A stretch of DNA of 64,000 bases from Tepidamorphaceae bacterium (GTDB taxonomy: Bacteria > Pseudomonadota > Alphaproteobacteria > Rhizobiales > Tepidamorphaceae): positions 62,001 through 126,000 of the forward strand of contig JANQNT010000013.1 of the NCBI GenBank assembly GCA_028279445.1, read 5' to 3'. Numbering within the stretch: position 1 is the stretch's first letter; each line of letters begins with the position of its first letter. A model generated the notes under the pieces. That model did not search any database and was not told the origin of the DNA. It worked only from the letters and a program-made list of their open reading frames with translations. Below are positions 30,324 to 41,422 of the stretch, in pieces. The position numbers were made by a program, and so were the translations under genes.

Positions 30324-30950
30324 CTATCGGACGGTTTCGTCGGGATAGACGCCCCAGAGCAGGTCCTGCTTGAGGTAGCCGTCGATTCCCGCCACGCGCA
30401 CCTCGCACCAGCCGACACCGCATTCCTCGACGCGCACCAGTGCGCCATGCTCCAGCCGTGCAGCAGGGCGGGCGGCGGTTTCCGGGGCGCGGCGCAGGGT
30501 CAGCATCGCATCCGGCGCACCGTGCGCCTGCCAGGGCGCGACGAGCGCGGTCCGCTTGCCGGAGAGCAGCGAGTGATAGACCCAGCCCTCGGCACCTTCC
30601 GAATCGCGAATACGGCGCCAGTTCTCGAACTCGGCGATGATCTCGACCGGCAGCCCCGGCTTGCTGAAGACCCACGCCACGTCATGGTCCTGGCTCGGTC
30701 CGACCCGCACGTTGACGCGTTTGCCCTTGAGGCTGACATAGCGCGGCAGGGGCAGACCGCTGGCGCCGCGCGGCTGACGATCGAGCGCCAGAGGTTGCGG
30801 CGCACCGCCAAGCGACCCGGTGACCATGGTCGCCACGGACGTGTCCGGCAGCATCTGCACGCCGGCGACCACGGCAACGGCCATCGCCGCAGCACCAAAA
30901 GCGCCAAGAATGCTCCGCCGTCTCTTGAGTTGAATCGTGTTGCGTCTCAC
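30324..30950 (-). CDS. SH3-domain (SH3b) exported protein
   Basis: This protein of about 208 residues starts at GTG 30950. A basic N-terminus (RRNTIQLKRRRS) is followed by a hydrophobic segment (GAFGAAAMAVAVVAGV), so it is probably exported or membrane-anchored. Two bacterial SH3 repeats follow: VNVRVGPSQDHDVAWVF..WRRIRDSEGAEGWVYHSLL and the shorter LTLRRAPETAARPAARLEHG..WCEVRVAGIDGYLKQDLLWGVYP. SH3b domains bind peptidoglycan or proteins in the periplasm. The start is uncertain because the frame is open to 31145. Confidence 0.8.
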   Translation of the reverse strand: MRRNTIQLKRRRSILGAFGAAAMAVAVVAGVQMLPDTSVATMVTGSLGGAPQPLALDRQPRGASGLPLPRYVSLKGKRVNVRVGPSQDHDVAWVFSKPGLPVEIIAEFENWRRIRDSEGAEGWVYHSLLSGKRTALVAPWQAHGAPDAMLTLRRAPETAARPAARLEHGALVRVEECGVGWCEVRVAGIDGYLKQDLLWGVYPDETVR

Positions 30951-31180
30951 CTGTCGGCCCCGGTTGTGGCATCGCGCCGGCGCGCATGTCCGCAGCACGG
31001 ACGCGCGCCCTTTGTGATTCACGAGCCATCTGTTATGGAGGCGCTCTGGTTGTTCCGGTCGTAACCGGCGGCGCCGGCGCCCACTCGCAGGAGCGACTCT
31101 CGCCGGGGCGGGTAAACGGGGTTTTAAGGGCGCACACCCGCACATGGCATCGCGCCCGTCTTTCAGTCGGATTGGTTAAT

Positions 31181-32167
31181 ATGGCCACGTTCAAGCCACT
31201 GGTTATCGTGACGCGCAAGCTCCCGGATGTGGTCGAGACGCGCATGCGCGAGCTGTTCGACGCCAGGCTCAACACCGACGACACGCCGATGACCCAGGCG
31301 CAGCTCGTCGAGGCGGTGCAGACCGCCGACGTTCTGGTCCCCACGGTCACCGACCGGATCGACGCGGCCGTGCTCAGCCAGGCCGGCGAGCGGCTCAAGC
31401 TGATCGCCAACTACGGCAACGGCGTCGACAACATCGATGTGGGCACGGCGACCCAGCGTTCGATCGCGGTGACCAATACGCCAGGCGTCCTGACCGAGGA
31501 CACCGCCGACATGACCATGGCGCTGATCCTGGCCGTGCCGCGGCGTCTGGTGCACGGCATCCAGGCGATCCAGGACGGCAACTGGACCGGCTGGTCCCCG
31601 ACCTGGATGCTTGGCCACCGCATCAACAGCAAGCGTCTCGGCATCGTCGGCATGGGGCGTATCGGCCAGGCTGTGGCGCGCCGGGCACGCGCCTTCGGCA
31701 TGCAGATCCACTATCACAACCGCCGCCGGGTTCCCGAGGAGGTCGAGGCCGAACTGGAGGCGACTTACTGGGAGAGCCTCGACCAGATGCTGGCGCGCAT
31801 GGACGTGATCTCGATCCACTGTCCGCATACGCCAGCGACCTATCACCTGCTGTCGGCGCGGCGGCTGAAGCTGCTCGGACCGCAGGCCTATATCGTCAAC
31901 ACCGCGCGCGGCGAGGTGATCGACGAAAACGCGCTGGCGCGGATGATCGAGGCGGAAGAGATTTCCGGGGCCGGTCTCGACGTCTTCGAACACGAGCCGA
32001 GCGTCAACCCGAAGCTCGCAAAGTCGGACCGCGTGGTGCTGCTGCCCCATATGGGGTCGGCGACCATCGAAGGGCGCATCGACATGGGCGAGAAGGTCAT
32101 CATCAACATCAAGACCTTCGCCGACGGCCACCGCCCGCCGGACCGGGTGCTGCCGTCGATGCTGTGA
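31181..32167 (+). CDS. D-isomer-specific 2-hydroxyacid dehydrogenase (GhrA/GyaR-like)
   Basis: This 328-residue NAD(P)-dependent dehydrogenase has a Rossmann motif LGIVGMGRIGQAVARRA. The catalytic Arg is in NYGNGVDNID-adjacent sequence, Glu is in GAGLDVFEHEP, and His is in LLPHMGSAT. It likely reduces glyoxylate or hydroxypyruvate, as annotated for close relatives. The stop is immediately adjacent to the convergent MoeB/ThiF stop. Confidence 0.88.
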   Translation: MATFKPLVIVTRKLPDVVETRMRELFDARLNTDDTPMTQAQLVEAVQTADVLVPTVTDRIDAAVLSQAGERLKLIANYGNGVDNIDVGTATQRSIAVTNTPGVLTEDTADMTMALILAVPRRLVHGIQAIQDGNWTGWSPTWMLGHRINSKRLGIVGMGRIGQAVARRARAFGMQIHYHNRRRVPEEVEAELEATYWESLDQMLARMDVISIHCPHTPATYHLLSARRLKLLGPQAYIVNTARGEVIDENALARMIEAEEISGAGLDVFEHEPSVNPKLAKSDRVVLLPHMGSATIEGRIDMGEKVIINIKTFADGHRPPDRVLPSML

Positions 32168-32956
32168 TCAACGCGGCTGTGCCGCGTTGCGGCCGTTGAG
32201 CGGGTTGGCCGGGTTCCAGGCATACGAAATCGTGTCGAAGCGCGCGGCAAGCCCGTCATAGAGCAGCAGCCGACCGATCAGCGGTTCGCCGGCACCGGCG
32301 ATCAGCTTGATCGCCTCCATCGCCATCAGCGTGCCGATGACACCGGTCAATGCGCCCACGACACCTGCTTCCGCGCAACTCGGCACGGTGCCTGCCGGCG
32401 GCGCTTCGGGAAAGACGCAGCGGTAGGTCGGATTGGGACACCCTTGCGCATCGGTCTCGTGGGCTGCGATCACCGTCAGCGAACCGTCGAAACGGCCGAC
32501 CGCACCGGTCACCAGCGTCTTTCGGGCTGCGAAGCATCCATCGGAGACCGCGTAGCGGGTGGCGAAGTTGTCGCAACCGTCGATGACCAGATCGTAGTCC
32601 GCTGCAAGCCCGGCCGCGTTGCCCGCATCGATGCGCTGGGGATGCTCCACCACCGTCACATGGGCGTTGAGGGCACCGATACGCTCCGCGGCGCTGCTCG
32701 TCTTCGGCACACCGACCTGTTCGGTATCGTGGATCACCTGACGCTGCAGGTTGGACAGCGACACCGCGTCGTTATCGACGATGCCGAGGGTGCCGACACC
32801 GGCAGCAGCCAGATACATCAGCACCGGCGCGCCCAGACCGCCGGCCCCGATGACCAGCACGCGCGCCTGTTTCAGCCGCGCCTGACCGGGCCCGCCGATC
32901 TCCGGCAGCACGATATGGCGGGCGTAACGCTCCAGTTCCTGATCGCTCAGCGACAT
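32168..32956 (-). CDS. HesA/MoeB/ThiF family adenylyltransferase
   Basis: This 262-residue E1-like protein has the ATP loop GAGGLGAPVLMYLAAAGVG, the Asp of IVDNDAVSLSNLQRQ, VIDGCDNFATRY, and a Cys region YRCVFPEAPPAGTVPSCAEAGVVG. It adenylates the C-terminal Gly-Gly of a MoaD/ThiS-type sulfur carrier. MoeB versus ThiF cannot be decided because neither partner is present. Repeat copy C3 lies immediately upstream. Confidence 0.88.
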   Translation of the reverse strand: MSLSDQELERYARHIVLPEIGGPGQARLKQARVLVIGAGGLGAPVLMYLAAAGVGTLGIVDNDAVSLSNLQRQVIHDTEQVGVPKTSSAAERIGALNAHVTVVEHPQRIDAGNAAGLAADYDLVIDGCDNFATRYAVSDGCFAARKTLVTGAVGRFDGSLTVIAAHETDAQGCPNPTYRCVFPEAPPAGTVPSCAEAGVVGALTGVIGTLMAMEAIKLIAGAGEPLIGRLLLYDGLAARFDTISYAWNPANPLNGRNAAQPR

Positions 32957-33001
32957 GGCGCGACGGTAGCCGGAGCGGTCGCAATTGAGAAGCGGGTGGG
33001 C

Positions 33002-33214
33002 CTATTTCGCTCACGGGTTTATTCCGCTCACGCCAGTTGCGCTGACGCGCAACGGCTCCGCGGGGGCGCGCTTTTCGCGCGGGCGTCCGGTCGGACGCCT
33101 GGGTTCGTTCCTCGCGCTGACCGAGCGTTTGACACCCAGGCACGCGACTGCGTGCCCGGCCGGTCAGACCGCGCCCGCGCAGGCGTCAAGCAAAGCGAGA
33201 CTTGCCGTGAGTGG
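33002..33214 (+). repeat. dispersed mosaic structured repeat, copy C3
   Basis: Left end CTATTTCGCTCACGG (33002-33016) and right end ACTTGCCGTGAG (33200-33211) match C1. Stems are GGCGTCCG/CGGACGCC (33082-33099), CTGGGT/ACCCAG (33099-33104 with 33134-33139) and GGCACGCG/TGCGTGCC (33139-33156). They occupy the same places as in C1 with compensating base changes. It lies just past the cysK stop (minus strand), 28 bp away. Confidence 0.85.
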
Positions 33215-33241
33215 AATGAATGCGACGACCAGCAAAAAACC

Positions 33242-34228
<987 letters not shown>

Positions 34229-34363
34229 GGCAGACCTCCTGTTCACGAACCTCGTTGCCCGCGCGAAACGGGCGGCTGGCGGCAATGTCGTGAGCCGCCC
34301 GGTCCGCGTCAACCAATTTGCGGAAAAAATCCGATAATTGGAAATTTTCACGCGAAAGAGATG

Positions 34364-34807
34364 TTAAATACTGAAATCCTCGGGGATGACGCGCTGCGGC
34401 AGCAGGTTTCCGGCTTCGGCGCGAGCCATCAGATCCAGCAGCGTCACCTCGTCGAGCGCCCGGGCCGCCGCCGACATGGCGTCCGCAAGAACCGGCAGGA
34501 TGACGCCGCGCGCCAATGCGCTGGTTTCGCTGGCATCGCCGTTGTGTCCGCCCTGGGCCGCGCGGACAATCTCGCCGAGCGTGATGCGCCGGCGCTCGCG
34601 CGCCAATATGTAGCCGCCACGCGGCCCGCGAATGCTCTTCAGGATGCCGTCACGCACCAGCGCCTGCAGCACCGGTTCCAGATGCCGCCGGGCAATGCCG
34701 AGACGTTCGGCGAAATCGCGGCTGGGGACCGGATCGCTGCGCCCGTGATGGGCGATGTCGACCACCGCCTCGATCGCCAGCAACGCCTTGCGCGACAGGT
34801 TGAACAT
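34364..34807 (-). CDS. Rrf2 family transcriptional regulator
   Basis: This 147-residue winged-helix protein starts MFNLSRKALLAIEAVVDIA. IARRHLEPVLQALVRDGILKSIRGPRGGYILARERRRITLGEIVRA follows in the usual Rrf2 order. There is no cysteine, so it cannot hold an Fe-S cluster as IscR, RirA and NsrR do; it is more like CymR-type regulators. Its place 135 bp upstream of cysK suggests control of cysteine synthesis. An in-frame ATG at 34843 overlaps the dut stop (ATGA) and could be the true coupled start. Confidence 0.9.
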   Translation of the reverse strand: MFNLSRKALLAIEAVVDIAHHGRSDPVPSRDFAERLGIARRHLEPVLQALVRDGILKSIRGPRGGYILARERRRITLGEIVRAAQGGHNGDASETSALARGVILPVLADAMSAAARALDEVTLLDLMARAEAGNLLPQRVIPEDFSI

Positions 34808-34839
34808 AAAGCCCGACTCCTCCCCCATCTGCGGCCGCG

Positions 34840-35304
34840 TCAACGGCCGGTGCCGGTGGAGCCGAAACCGCCGGCGCCGCGCGCGGTATCGTCCAGCGCT
34901 TCGACTTCGGCAACCTCGACCGCAGTGACCGGCGCGATGACCAACTGGGCGATGCGCTCGCCCCGACGCACGATGAACGCTTCCTCGCCGAGATTGGCGA
35001 GGATGACGCCAAGCTCGCCACGGTAGTCGCTGTCGATGGTGCCCGGCGTATTCAGGCAGGTGACACCGTGTTTCAGCGCCAGCCCGGAACGCGGCCGCAC
35101 CTGGCCCTCGTAGCCGTCGGGAATGGCGATGGCGAAGCCGGTCGGCACCAGCGCCCGGGCGCCCGGCGCCAGCATCAACGGCGTATCCTCGGCGACGGCG
35201 GCCCGCAGGTCCATGCCCGCCGCGCCGGAGCTCTGATAAGCGGGGAGCGTCAGCCCGGCGCCGTGGTCCAGCCGGCTGAACGACACGATGACCGCAGCAC
35301 TCAT
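34840..35304 (-). CDS. dut: deoxyuridine 5'-triphosphate nucleotidohydrolase
   Basis: This 154-residue dUTPase has all five motifs: [44 protein letters not shown] and the C-terminal [13 protein letters not shown]. It removes dUTP and makes dUMP. It overlaps coaBC by ATGA at 35301-35304. Confidence 0.96.
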   Translation of the reverse strand: MSAAVIVSFSRLDHGAGLTLPAYQSSGAAGMDLRAAVAEDTPLMLAPGARALVPTGFAIAIPDGYEGQVRPRSGLALKHGVTCLNTPGTIDSDYRGELGVILANLGEEAFIVRRGERIAQLVIAPVTAVEVAEVEALDDTARGAGGFGSTGTGR

Positions 35305-36536
35305 GCCTTCACCGCACCGGCCGTGCGTCGATCTCCGATAGCGTCGGCGATACGTTGGGCGAGCTCGTCGGCGACCGCGTCCTTGCCCATGCGCGGCCAG
35401 TCCTCGACGCCATCTGCCGTGACCAGATGGATCGTGTTGAGATCGCCGCCCATGACGCCGCTTGCCGGCGACACGTCATTGGCCAGAATCCAGTCGGCTC
35501 CCTTGCGCGTGCGCTTGGCCGTGGCGTTGGCGACCACATCGTTGGTCTCCGCCGCAAATCCGATGACCAGTTTCGGACGGGCCTTCTTGCGCGCACCGAT
35601 GGTCGCGAGGATGTCCGGGTTCTCGGTCAGTGATAGGTCCGGCGTGGCGGCGCCTTGCGTCTTCTTGATCTTGGCGTCGCCCTCACGGTCCGGGCGCCAG
35701 TCGGCCACCGCTGCGGCGAAGATCGCCACGTCGGCGGGCAGGGCTTCCTCGGTGGCGGTCAGCATTTCGCGCGCGGTCTCCACATGGATGGTCAGCACGC
35801 CCTGCGGATCGGGCAGGGCGACGGGGCCGCTGATCAGCACCACCTCGGCGCCGGCGCGCGCGCAGGCCGCGGCGATGGCGTGGCCCTGCTTGCCGGACGA
35901 GCGGTTGGCCAGATAGCGCACCGGATCGATCGGCTCGTGGGTCGGGCCCGAGGTGACCAGCACGCGCGTGCCGGCGAGCGGACGTGCCTTGTCGCCTGCC
36001 GCCAGCATTTCGCCGATGGCCTCGACGATCGCCGGAGGCTCTGCAAGGCGACCCGGGCCAAACTCGCCGCAGGCCATGTCGCCCTCATCGGGTCCTACAA
36101 AGCTGACGCCGTCGGCGCGCAGCGCACGCACGTTGCGCTGGGTCGCGGGATGCAGCCACATACGCACGTTCATGGCCGGTGCACACAGCACCGGCTTGTC
36201 GGTGGCCAGCAGGGCGGTGGTCGCCAGATCGTCGGCAATGCCGGACGTCATCTTGGCAAGCAGGTTCGCGGTCGCCGGTGCGACGACCAGTAGATCGGCG
36301 TCGCGGGACAGCTCGATATGGCCCATCTCCGCCTCGTCGGTCAGGTTGAAGAGATCGCCATAGACCTTGTCGCCGGACAGGCTGGAGAGCGACAGCGCAG
36401 TGACGAATTCCGCACCGCCGGCGGTCAGGATACAACGCACGGATGCGCCTTTGGCACGCAACTGACGGATCAGTTCCAGCGCCTTGTAGGCGGCGATGCC
36501 GCCGCCGACGATCAGCAATATGCGTTTGCCTTGCAT
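35301..36536 (-). CDS. coaBC: bifunctional phosphopantothenoylcysteine decarboxylase/ligase
   Basis: This 411-residue CoA-biosynthesis enzyme has an N-terminal FMN-dependent CoaC half ([46 protein letters not shown] with the active Cys). The C-terminal CoaB half includes [25 protein letters not shown] and KIKKTQG. Start ATG 36536 fits the family; the frame is open to 36653 only because it crosses a large hairpin. It precedes dut as in many bacteria. Confidence 0.95.
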   Translation of the reverse strand: MQGKRILLIVGGGIAAYKALELIRQLRAKGASVRCILTAGGAEFVTALSLSSLSGDKVYGDLFNLTDEAEMGHIELSRDADLLVVAPATANLLAKMTSGIADDLATTALLATDKPVLCAPAMNVRMWLHPATQRNVRALRADGVSFVGPDEGDMACGEFGPGRLAEPPAIVEAIGEMLAAGDKARPLAGTRVLVTSGPTHEPIDPVRYLANRSSGKQGHAIAAACARAGAEVVLISGPVALPDPQGVLTIHVETAREMLTATEEALPADVAIFAAAVADWRPDREGDAKIKKTQGAATPDLSLTENPDILATIGARKKARPKLVIGFAAETNDVVANATAKRTRKGADWILANDVSPASGVMGGDLNTIHLVTADGVEDWPRMGKDAVADELAQRIADAIGDRRTAGAVKA

Positions 36537-36564
36537 GGTGTTTGCTTTTTGTGCGCCATAGCCA

Positions 36565-36631
36565 GCCCACTCCCCCGGCCCAACCACCCTATCGAGGGTA
36601 CCCTTGGGGTGGTTGGGCCGGGGGAGTGGGC
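36565..36631. repeat. 25-bp perfect hairpin in the ubiB-coaBC spacer
   Basis: 36565-36589 is an exact inverted repeat of 36607-36631 (arms begin GCCCACTCCCCCGG), with a 17-nt loop that itself contains AGGGTACCCT. No T-run follows on either strand, so it is not a textbook terminator. On the minus strand it would lie in the coaBC leader. Confidence 0.85.
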
Positions 36632-36726
36632 CGGTGCCGATGAATAACCTCAACCCATCTACACGATTTCTTCTGTTGTTTGTAGCACGGCAGCCATGCG
36701 CAGGGAATGCAGCACGCCGGGGCCGG

Positions 36727-38250
36727 TTAATCGAACAGCAGCACCAGCGCGATCAGCACCAGGGCGCCGGCGCCGATCCACAACGGCCAGGGGTGATCCC
36801 CGACGCTTGGGTCTTCCCGGCGTGCCTGGCGCTCGGCATCGGCTTCGGCGAATTCGCGGCTCAACGTCTCAGCGCGTTCCAGCAGGTCCGGCACCGCTGC
36901 CGCGAAGCGGCCGAGCGCACCTGCCCCTTCCGCGGCCTGGGCGATACGCCCGGCGGGGCCGAGATTGCGGGCGATCCAGTCGCCGACAACCGGTTCGGAT
37001 GCCGACCACATATCGAAGCCGGGATCGAGATTGCGCGACACCCCTTCCACCACCACCATGGTCTTCTGCAGCAACAGCAGTTCCGTGCGGGTGCGCATAT
37101 CGAACAGCTCGGTCACCTCGAAGAGCTGCGACAACAGCCGCGCCATGGAGATGTCTTCCGCCGACTGGTCGCGGATCGGCGTGCCGATGGCGCGCAGGGC
37201 CTGGGCGAAATCGGCGACCGAGTGATGCGGCGGCACGTAGCCGGCCTCGAAATGCACCTCCGCCGTGCGGCGGTAGTCCTGGCGGATGAAGCCCCAGAGG
37301 ATTTCGGCCAGGAAGCGCTGCTCCTTGGCGCCGAGACGGCCCATGATGCCGAAATCCACCGCGACCAGCGTGCCGTCGGTGGTGACGAACAGATTGCCGG
37401 GATGCATGTCGGCGTGGAAGAACCCATCGCGCATGGCGTGACGCAGAAAGGACTGGATCGCCGTTATCGCAAGCGCCGGGCCGTCATGGCCGGCGGCCAG
37501 CACCGCCTCGACGTCGCTCATCGGCGTGCCGTCGATCCACTCCGTGGTCAGGACGCGCTTGGCGCTGGCCGGCCAGATAACATCGGGCACGCGGAAACCG
37601 GGATCGTCTTCGACATTGGATGCCATCTCCGCGATCGCGGCGGCCTCCATGCGCAGATCCATCTCGATGCGCGCGGAACGAGCGAGTTCATCGACGACAG
37701 CAGTCAGTCGCAACCGCCGGGCTTCCGGGTCGAAGCGCTCGGCGAGACGCGCAACCGTCGCGAAGGTCTGCAGGTCGCGGGCGAAGCGCTGCTCGACCTT
37801 GGGCCTGAGCACCTTGACCGCCACGTCCCGCCCGTCCTTCAGCTTCGCACGATGCACCTGGGCGATGGAGGCGGCCGCGATCGCCGGGCCGAAATCGTCG
37901 AACACCGCGTCGACCGGCTTGCCGAGCGCGTCCTCGACCGCCTTGCGTGCCTCGGCTTCCGCGAAGGGCGGCATGCGGTCCTGCAAGGTGGCCAGTTCGG
38001 TGGCGATCTCGACACCGACAAGATCGCGCCTGGTCGCCAGGAACTGACCGAGCTTGATGTAGGTCGGCCCGAGCCGCTCCAATGCACCGGCGAGTTTTCG
38101 CCCGCCCTCACGCTTGGCGAGCAATCCAGCGAGTTTTAGCGCCAGGCGCGGCCCGTCCGGCAGGCCGGCGGGATCGATTGCCTGGAAGGCACCCTCGCGC
38201 GCCAGCACGAAGCCGGCGCGCGCAAGCCGCAGCAGATCACGCCCGAACAC
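36727..38250 (-). CDS. ubiB: ubiquinone biosynthesis protein UbiB (ABC1/ADCK kinase-like)
   Basis: This 507-residue atypical kinase-like protein starts at GTG 38250. The KxGQ motif is in KLGQFLATRRDL, the Ala-rich loop is IAAASIAQVHRAKL, HADMHPGNLFV is the catalytic-loop equivalent and AVDFGIMGRLG replaces DFG. A C-terminal membrane helix (WIGAGALVLIALVLLFD) anchors it. It supports early ubiquinone synthesis. It lies 29 bp after ubiE. Confidence 0.95.
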   Translation of the reverse strand: MFGRDLLRLARAGFVLAREGAFQAIDPAGLPDGPRLALKLAGLLAKREGGRKLAGALERLGPTYIKLGQFLATRRDLVGVEIATELATLQDRMPPFAEAEARKAVEDALGKPVDAVFDDFGPAIAAASIAQVHRAKLKDGRDVAVKVLRPKVEQRFARDLQTFATVARLAERFDPEARRLRLTAVVDELARSARIEMDLRMEAAAIAEMASNVEDDPGFRVPDVIWPASAKRVLTTEWIDGTPMSDVEAVLAAGHDGPALAITAIQSFLRHAMRDGFFHADMHPGNLFVTTDGTLVAVDFGIMGRLGAKEQRFLAEILWGFIRQDYRRTAEVHFEAGYVPPHHSVADFAQALRAIGTPIRDQSAEDISMARLLSQLFEVTELFDMRTRTELLLLQKTMVVVEGVSRNLDPGFDMWSASEPVVGDWIARNLGPAGRIAQAAEGAGALGRFAAAVPDLLERAETLSREFAEADAERQARREDPSVGDHPWPLWIGAGALVLIALVLLFD

Positions 38251-38279
38251 GTCTGGTCCTCATGCGCTTCAACACGGGG

Positions 38280-39080
38280 TTAGATCTTCCATGCCGAGTG
38301 GATCGCGGCGATGCCGCCGGAGAGATTGCGATGGACGACGCGGCGGAAGCCCGCATCGGCGATCATCGCACCGAACGTCTCCTGATCGGGAAAGCGGCGG
38401 ATGCTCTCCACCAGATAGCGGTAGGGCTCTTCATCGCCGATCACCATGCGGCCCATGGCCGGAATGGCGTTGAAGGAGAACAGATCGTAGAGCCGGTCGA
38501 GACCGGGCACATCGACGGTGGAAAACTCCAGGCACATGAAGCGTCCGCCGGGCTTCAGCACCCGATGGGCCTCGCGGAGCGCCCGAGGGATGTCGGTGAC
38601 GTTGCGGATGCCGAAGGCGATCGTGTAGGCGTCGCGAGCGCTGTCCGGCAGCGGCAGGGCCTGGGCATCCCCGGCGGTGAAGCGGAGGCGGCTGTCGCCA
38701 TCGCGTTGGTCCCAGCGGGTGGCACCCACGGCAAGCATTTCCGGATTGATGTCGACCACATCGATATCTGCGCGCGCGCAGCGCTCGGCGATGCGGAACG
38801 CGATATCTCCGGTGCCCCCCGCCACATCGACGATGCGCACCGGCGGACCGTCCGCCAGACGTGGCGGATTGAGCCAGGCGATCATCGCGTCCTTCCACAG
38901 CCGGTGCAGGCCGCCGGACATCAGATCGTTCATCAGGTCATAGCGCCGGGCGACCTTGTCGAACACCTCACCAACCAGACGCGCCTTGTCCTCGGCGCGC
39001 ACATCCTGGAAGCCGAAATGGGTGCGCGAACCCGCGTTCGGGCCGTTGCCTGCGTCCTGGGAATCACTCGGGGCGGTCAT
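38280..39080 (-). CDS. ubiE: ubiquinone/menaquinone C-methyltransferase
   Basis: This 266-residue SAM methyltransferase contains [25 protein letters not shown], motif [26 protein letters not shown] and [10 protein letters not shown], all typical of UbiE. It methylates the quinone ring. It diverges from mutM; ubiE-ubiB is a conserved operon. Confidence 0.96.
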   Translation of the reverse strand: MTAPSDSQDAGNGPNAGSRTHFGFQDVRAEDKARLVGEVFDKVARRYDLMNDLMSGGLHRLWKDAMIAWLNPPRLADGPPVRIVDVAGGTGDIAFRIAERCARADIDVVDINPEMLAVGATRWDQRDGDSRLRFTAGDAQALPLPDSARDAYTIAFGIRNVTDIPRALREAHRVLKPGGRFMCLEFSTVDVPGLDRLYDLFSFNAIPAMGRMVIGDEEPYRYLVESIRRFPDQETFGAMIADAGFRRVVHRNLSGGIAAIHSAWKI

Positions 39081-39218
39081 GAAAACGCATCACACATGTT
39101 GCCTTGAGGTTGCGGCAGCGGACGATAGCGCAGTGGACGCGCCCGCGCTATCGTCGCCACCATGCTTGCGGCGATTGGGGTTAAATGCCGCAACGATTGC
39201 AAGAATGCGGAGGCGTAG

Positions 39219-40103
39219 GTGCCGGAACTGCCGGAAGTCGAAACGGTGCGCCGGGGGTTGGAGCCGGCGATGCGCGGTGCGCGGATCACGAAGGCGCAGA
39301 TCAACCGTCCCGACTTGCGCTTTCCCTTCCCCGACCGCTTCGTGCAGCGCCTCGAAGGCGCGCGCATCACCGATCTTGGCCGCCGCGCCAAATACCTGCT
39401 GGCCGAACTGGACAGCGGCGAGACCCTGCTGATGCATCTGGGCATGACGGGTTCGTTTCGCACGCAGGACGGCACGCTTGCCGATGGCGCCTTCCACCAC
39501 CCGCGTGGCAAGGATGCCGCCCACGACCATGTGGTGCTGACCCTGGCGGGCGATCAGGGCCCGTGTCGCGTCATCTATAATGATGCGCGCAGGTTCGGCT
39601 TCATGGCGCTGATGGCCACCTCGGCGCGCGACGAGCATCCCTTTCTCAAGGGCCTGGGGCTGGAACCCACCGGAAACCGGCTCGACGGCGAATGGCTGGC
39701 GGCTGCCTTCGCAGGCAAGCGCACGCCGCTGAAGGCGGCGCTGCTCGACCAGCGCATCATCGCCGGGCTCGGCAACATCTATGCCTGCGAAGCGCTTTAC
39801 CGGGCCCGGCTGTCGCCGAAACGGCTGGCGGGGACACTGGCGCGCAAGGATGGTGGCGCCACCGGGCGCGCCGAGCGCCTGGCGCAGGCGGTGCGCGACG
39901 TCATCGCCGAGGCCATCGCGGCGGGTGGCTCCAGCTTGCGCGACTACGTCCATGCCGACGGTTCGCTCGGCTACTTCCAGCACGCCTTCCAGGTCTATGA
40001 CCGGGAGGGGGAACCCTGCCAGACACCGGGATGCGGTGGTGTCGTGCAACGTATCGTCCAGTCGGGGCGTTCCACTTTCCATTGTCCGCGCTGCCAGCGC
40101 TGA
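39219..40103 (+). CDS. mutM: formamidopyrimidine-DNA glycosylase
   Basis: This 294-residue bifunctional glycosylase/lyase removes 8-oxoguanine. It starts at GTG 39219 with GCGGAGG before it, giving [16 protein letters not shown], where Pro2 and Glu3 are catalytic. HLGMTGSF and the C-terminal zinc finger (CQTPGCGG...CPRCQ) complete the family. It diverges from ubiE across 138 bp. Confidence 0.96.
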   Translation: MPELPEVETVRRGLEPAMRGARITKAQINRPDLRFPFPDRFVQRLEGARITDLGRRAKYLLAELDSGETLLMHLGMTGSFRTQDGTLADGAFHHPRGKDAAHDHVVLTLAGDQGPCRVIYNDARRFGFMALMATSARDEHPFLKGLGLEPTGNRLDGEWLAAAFAGKRTPLKAALLDQRIIAGLGNIYACEALYRARLSPKRLAGTLARKDGGATGRAERLAQAVRDVIAEAIAAGGSSLRDYVHADGSLGYFQHAFQVYDREGEPCQTPGCGGVVQRIVQSGRSTFHCPRCQR

Positions 40104-40209
40104 TCGCGACGACGTCATCGGTGCAGTCGCGAACGGGCTTCCAAACCGCGTCGCCACGCGTATGGTATCGCCTGAACGAACGCACGGGATGACCGGGAAG
40201 GAGCGCCGC

Positions 40210-40983
40210 ATGGCCTACAAGACGATTATCGCCGAACGGCGCGGGGGTGTCGGCATCATCACGCTGAACCGTCCCGACGCGCTGAACGCGCTCAACAGCG
40301 AGCTGATCGGCGAGCTGGGCAAGGCCATCGACGGCTACGAGACGGACGAACGCGTCGGCTGCGTGGTGATCACCGGCAGCGAGAAGGCCTTTGCCGCCGG
40401 AGCCGACATCAAGGAGATGAAGGACAACGGCTTCATCGACGTCTTCCTCGGCGACTTCATCTCCAGGTGGGAGCGTGTCAGCACGGCGCGCAAGCCGGTG
40501 ATCGCGGCGGTCGCCGGATACGCGCTGGGCGGGGGCTGCGAACTCGCCATGATGTGCGACTTGATCATCGCCGCCGACACCGCGAAGTTCGGCCAGCCGG
40601 AAATCGCGCTTGGCGTCATGCCCGGCGCCGGCGGCACGCAGCGGCTGACCCGGTTCGTCGGCAAGTCGAAGGCCATGGAGATGTGCCTGACCGGACGGAT
40701 GATGAGCGCCGAGGAAGCCGAAAGCTCCGGCCTCGTCAGCCGCGTCGTGCCGGCCGACGAATTGATGGACGAGGTGCTGAAGACGGCGGCGAAGATCGCC
40801 GACATGTCGTTGCCCGCCGTGCTGATGACCAAGGAGGCGGTCAACCGCGCCTACGAGACCACGCTGGCCGAAGGGGTCCGGTTCGAGCGGCGCGGCTTCC
40901 ATGCGCTGTTTGCCACCGAGGACCAGAGCGAGGGTATGGCGGCGTTCGCCGAAAAGCGCGAGGCACAGTTCAAGAACCGCTGA
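40210..40983 (+). CDS. enoyl-CoA hydratase
   Basis: This 257-residue crotonase-fold enzyme hydrates 2-enoyl-CoA in fatty-acid beta-oxidation. The oxyanion hole residues lie in [12 protein letters not shown] and [16 protein letters not shown]. The second catalytic Glu is in [25 protein letters not shown] sits before ATG 40210. Gene order mutM-ech-rpsT is common in Rhizobiales. Confidence 0.94.
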   Translation: MAYKTIIAERRGGVGIITLNRPDALNALNSELIGELGKAIDGYETDERVGCVVITGSEKAFAAGADIKEMKDNGFIDVFLGDFISRWERVSTARKPVIAAVAGYALGGGCELAMMCDLIIAADTAKFGQPEIALGVMPGAGGTQRLTRFVGKSKAMEMCLTGRMMSAEEAESSGLVSRVVPADELMDEVLKTAAKIADMSLPAVLMTKEAVNRAYETTLAEGVRFERRGFHALFATEDQSEGMAAFAEKREAQFKNR

Positions 40984-41161
40984 CGACATCGCCTGTGCGC
41001 CGCAACAAGCCGGTTGACGGCGCGCGGGCCCCAAGCGTATACGCTTGAGCCAATTCCGGCGGCCGCGAGGCCGCCACTTCTTTTGCAGCATCCCGGCATG
41101 CCGCAGCGCGCGACCCAGGGCCTGCGCGCCGGCTGCCAGACACGTCAGAGGACGTCACGAC

Positions 41162-41422
41162 ATGGCCAACACCGCCTCGGCCAAGAAGATGGTGCGCAAG
41201 ATCGCGCGCCGCACCGAGACCAACAAGGCGCGCCGCAGCCGTATGCGCACCTTCATCCGCCGCGTCGAGGAGGCGATCGCCTCCGGAGACAAGAAGGCGG
41301 CCGACGCGGCGCTGACCGCCGCGCAGCCGGTGATCATCCGCGCCGCGCAGAACGGCGTTCTGCACCGCAACGCTGCCGCCCGAAAGGTCTCGCGCCTGTC
41401 GAAGCGGATCGCCGCGCTCTAG
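41162..41422 (+). CDS. rpsT: 30S ribosomal protein S20
   Basis: This 86-residue basic helical protein reads [38 protein letters not shown] and ends [17 protein letters not shown]. Start ATG 41162 is the family N-terminus. It is followed by a long noncoding region before the rhodanese and dnaA genes. Confidence 0.97.
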   Translation: MANTASAKKMVRKIARRTETNKARRSRMRTFIRRVEEAIASGDKKAADAALTAAQPVIIRAAQNGVLHRNAAARKVSRLSKRIAAL

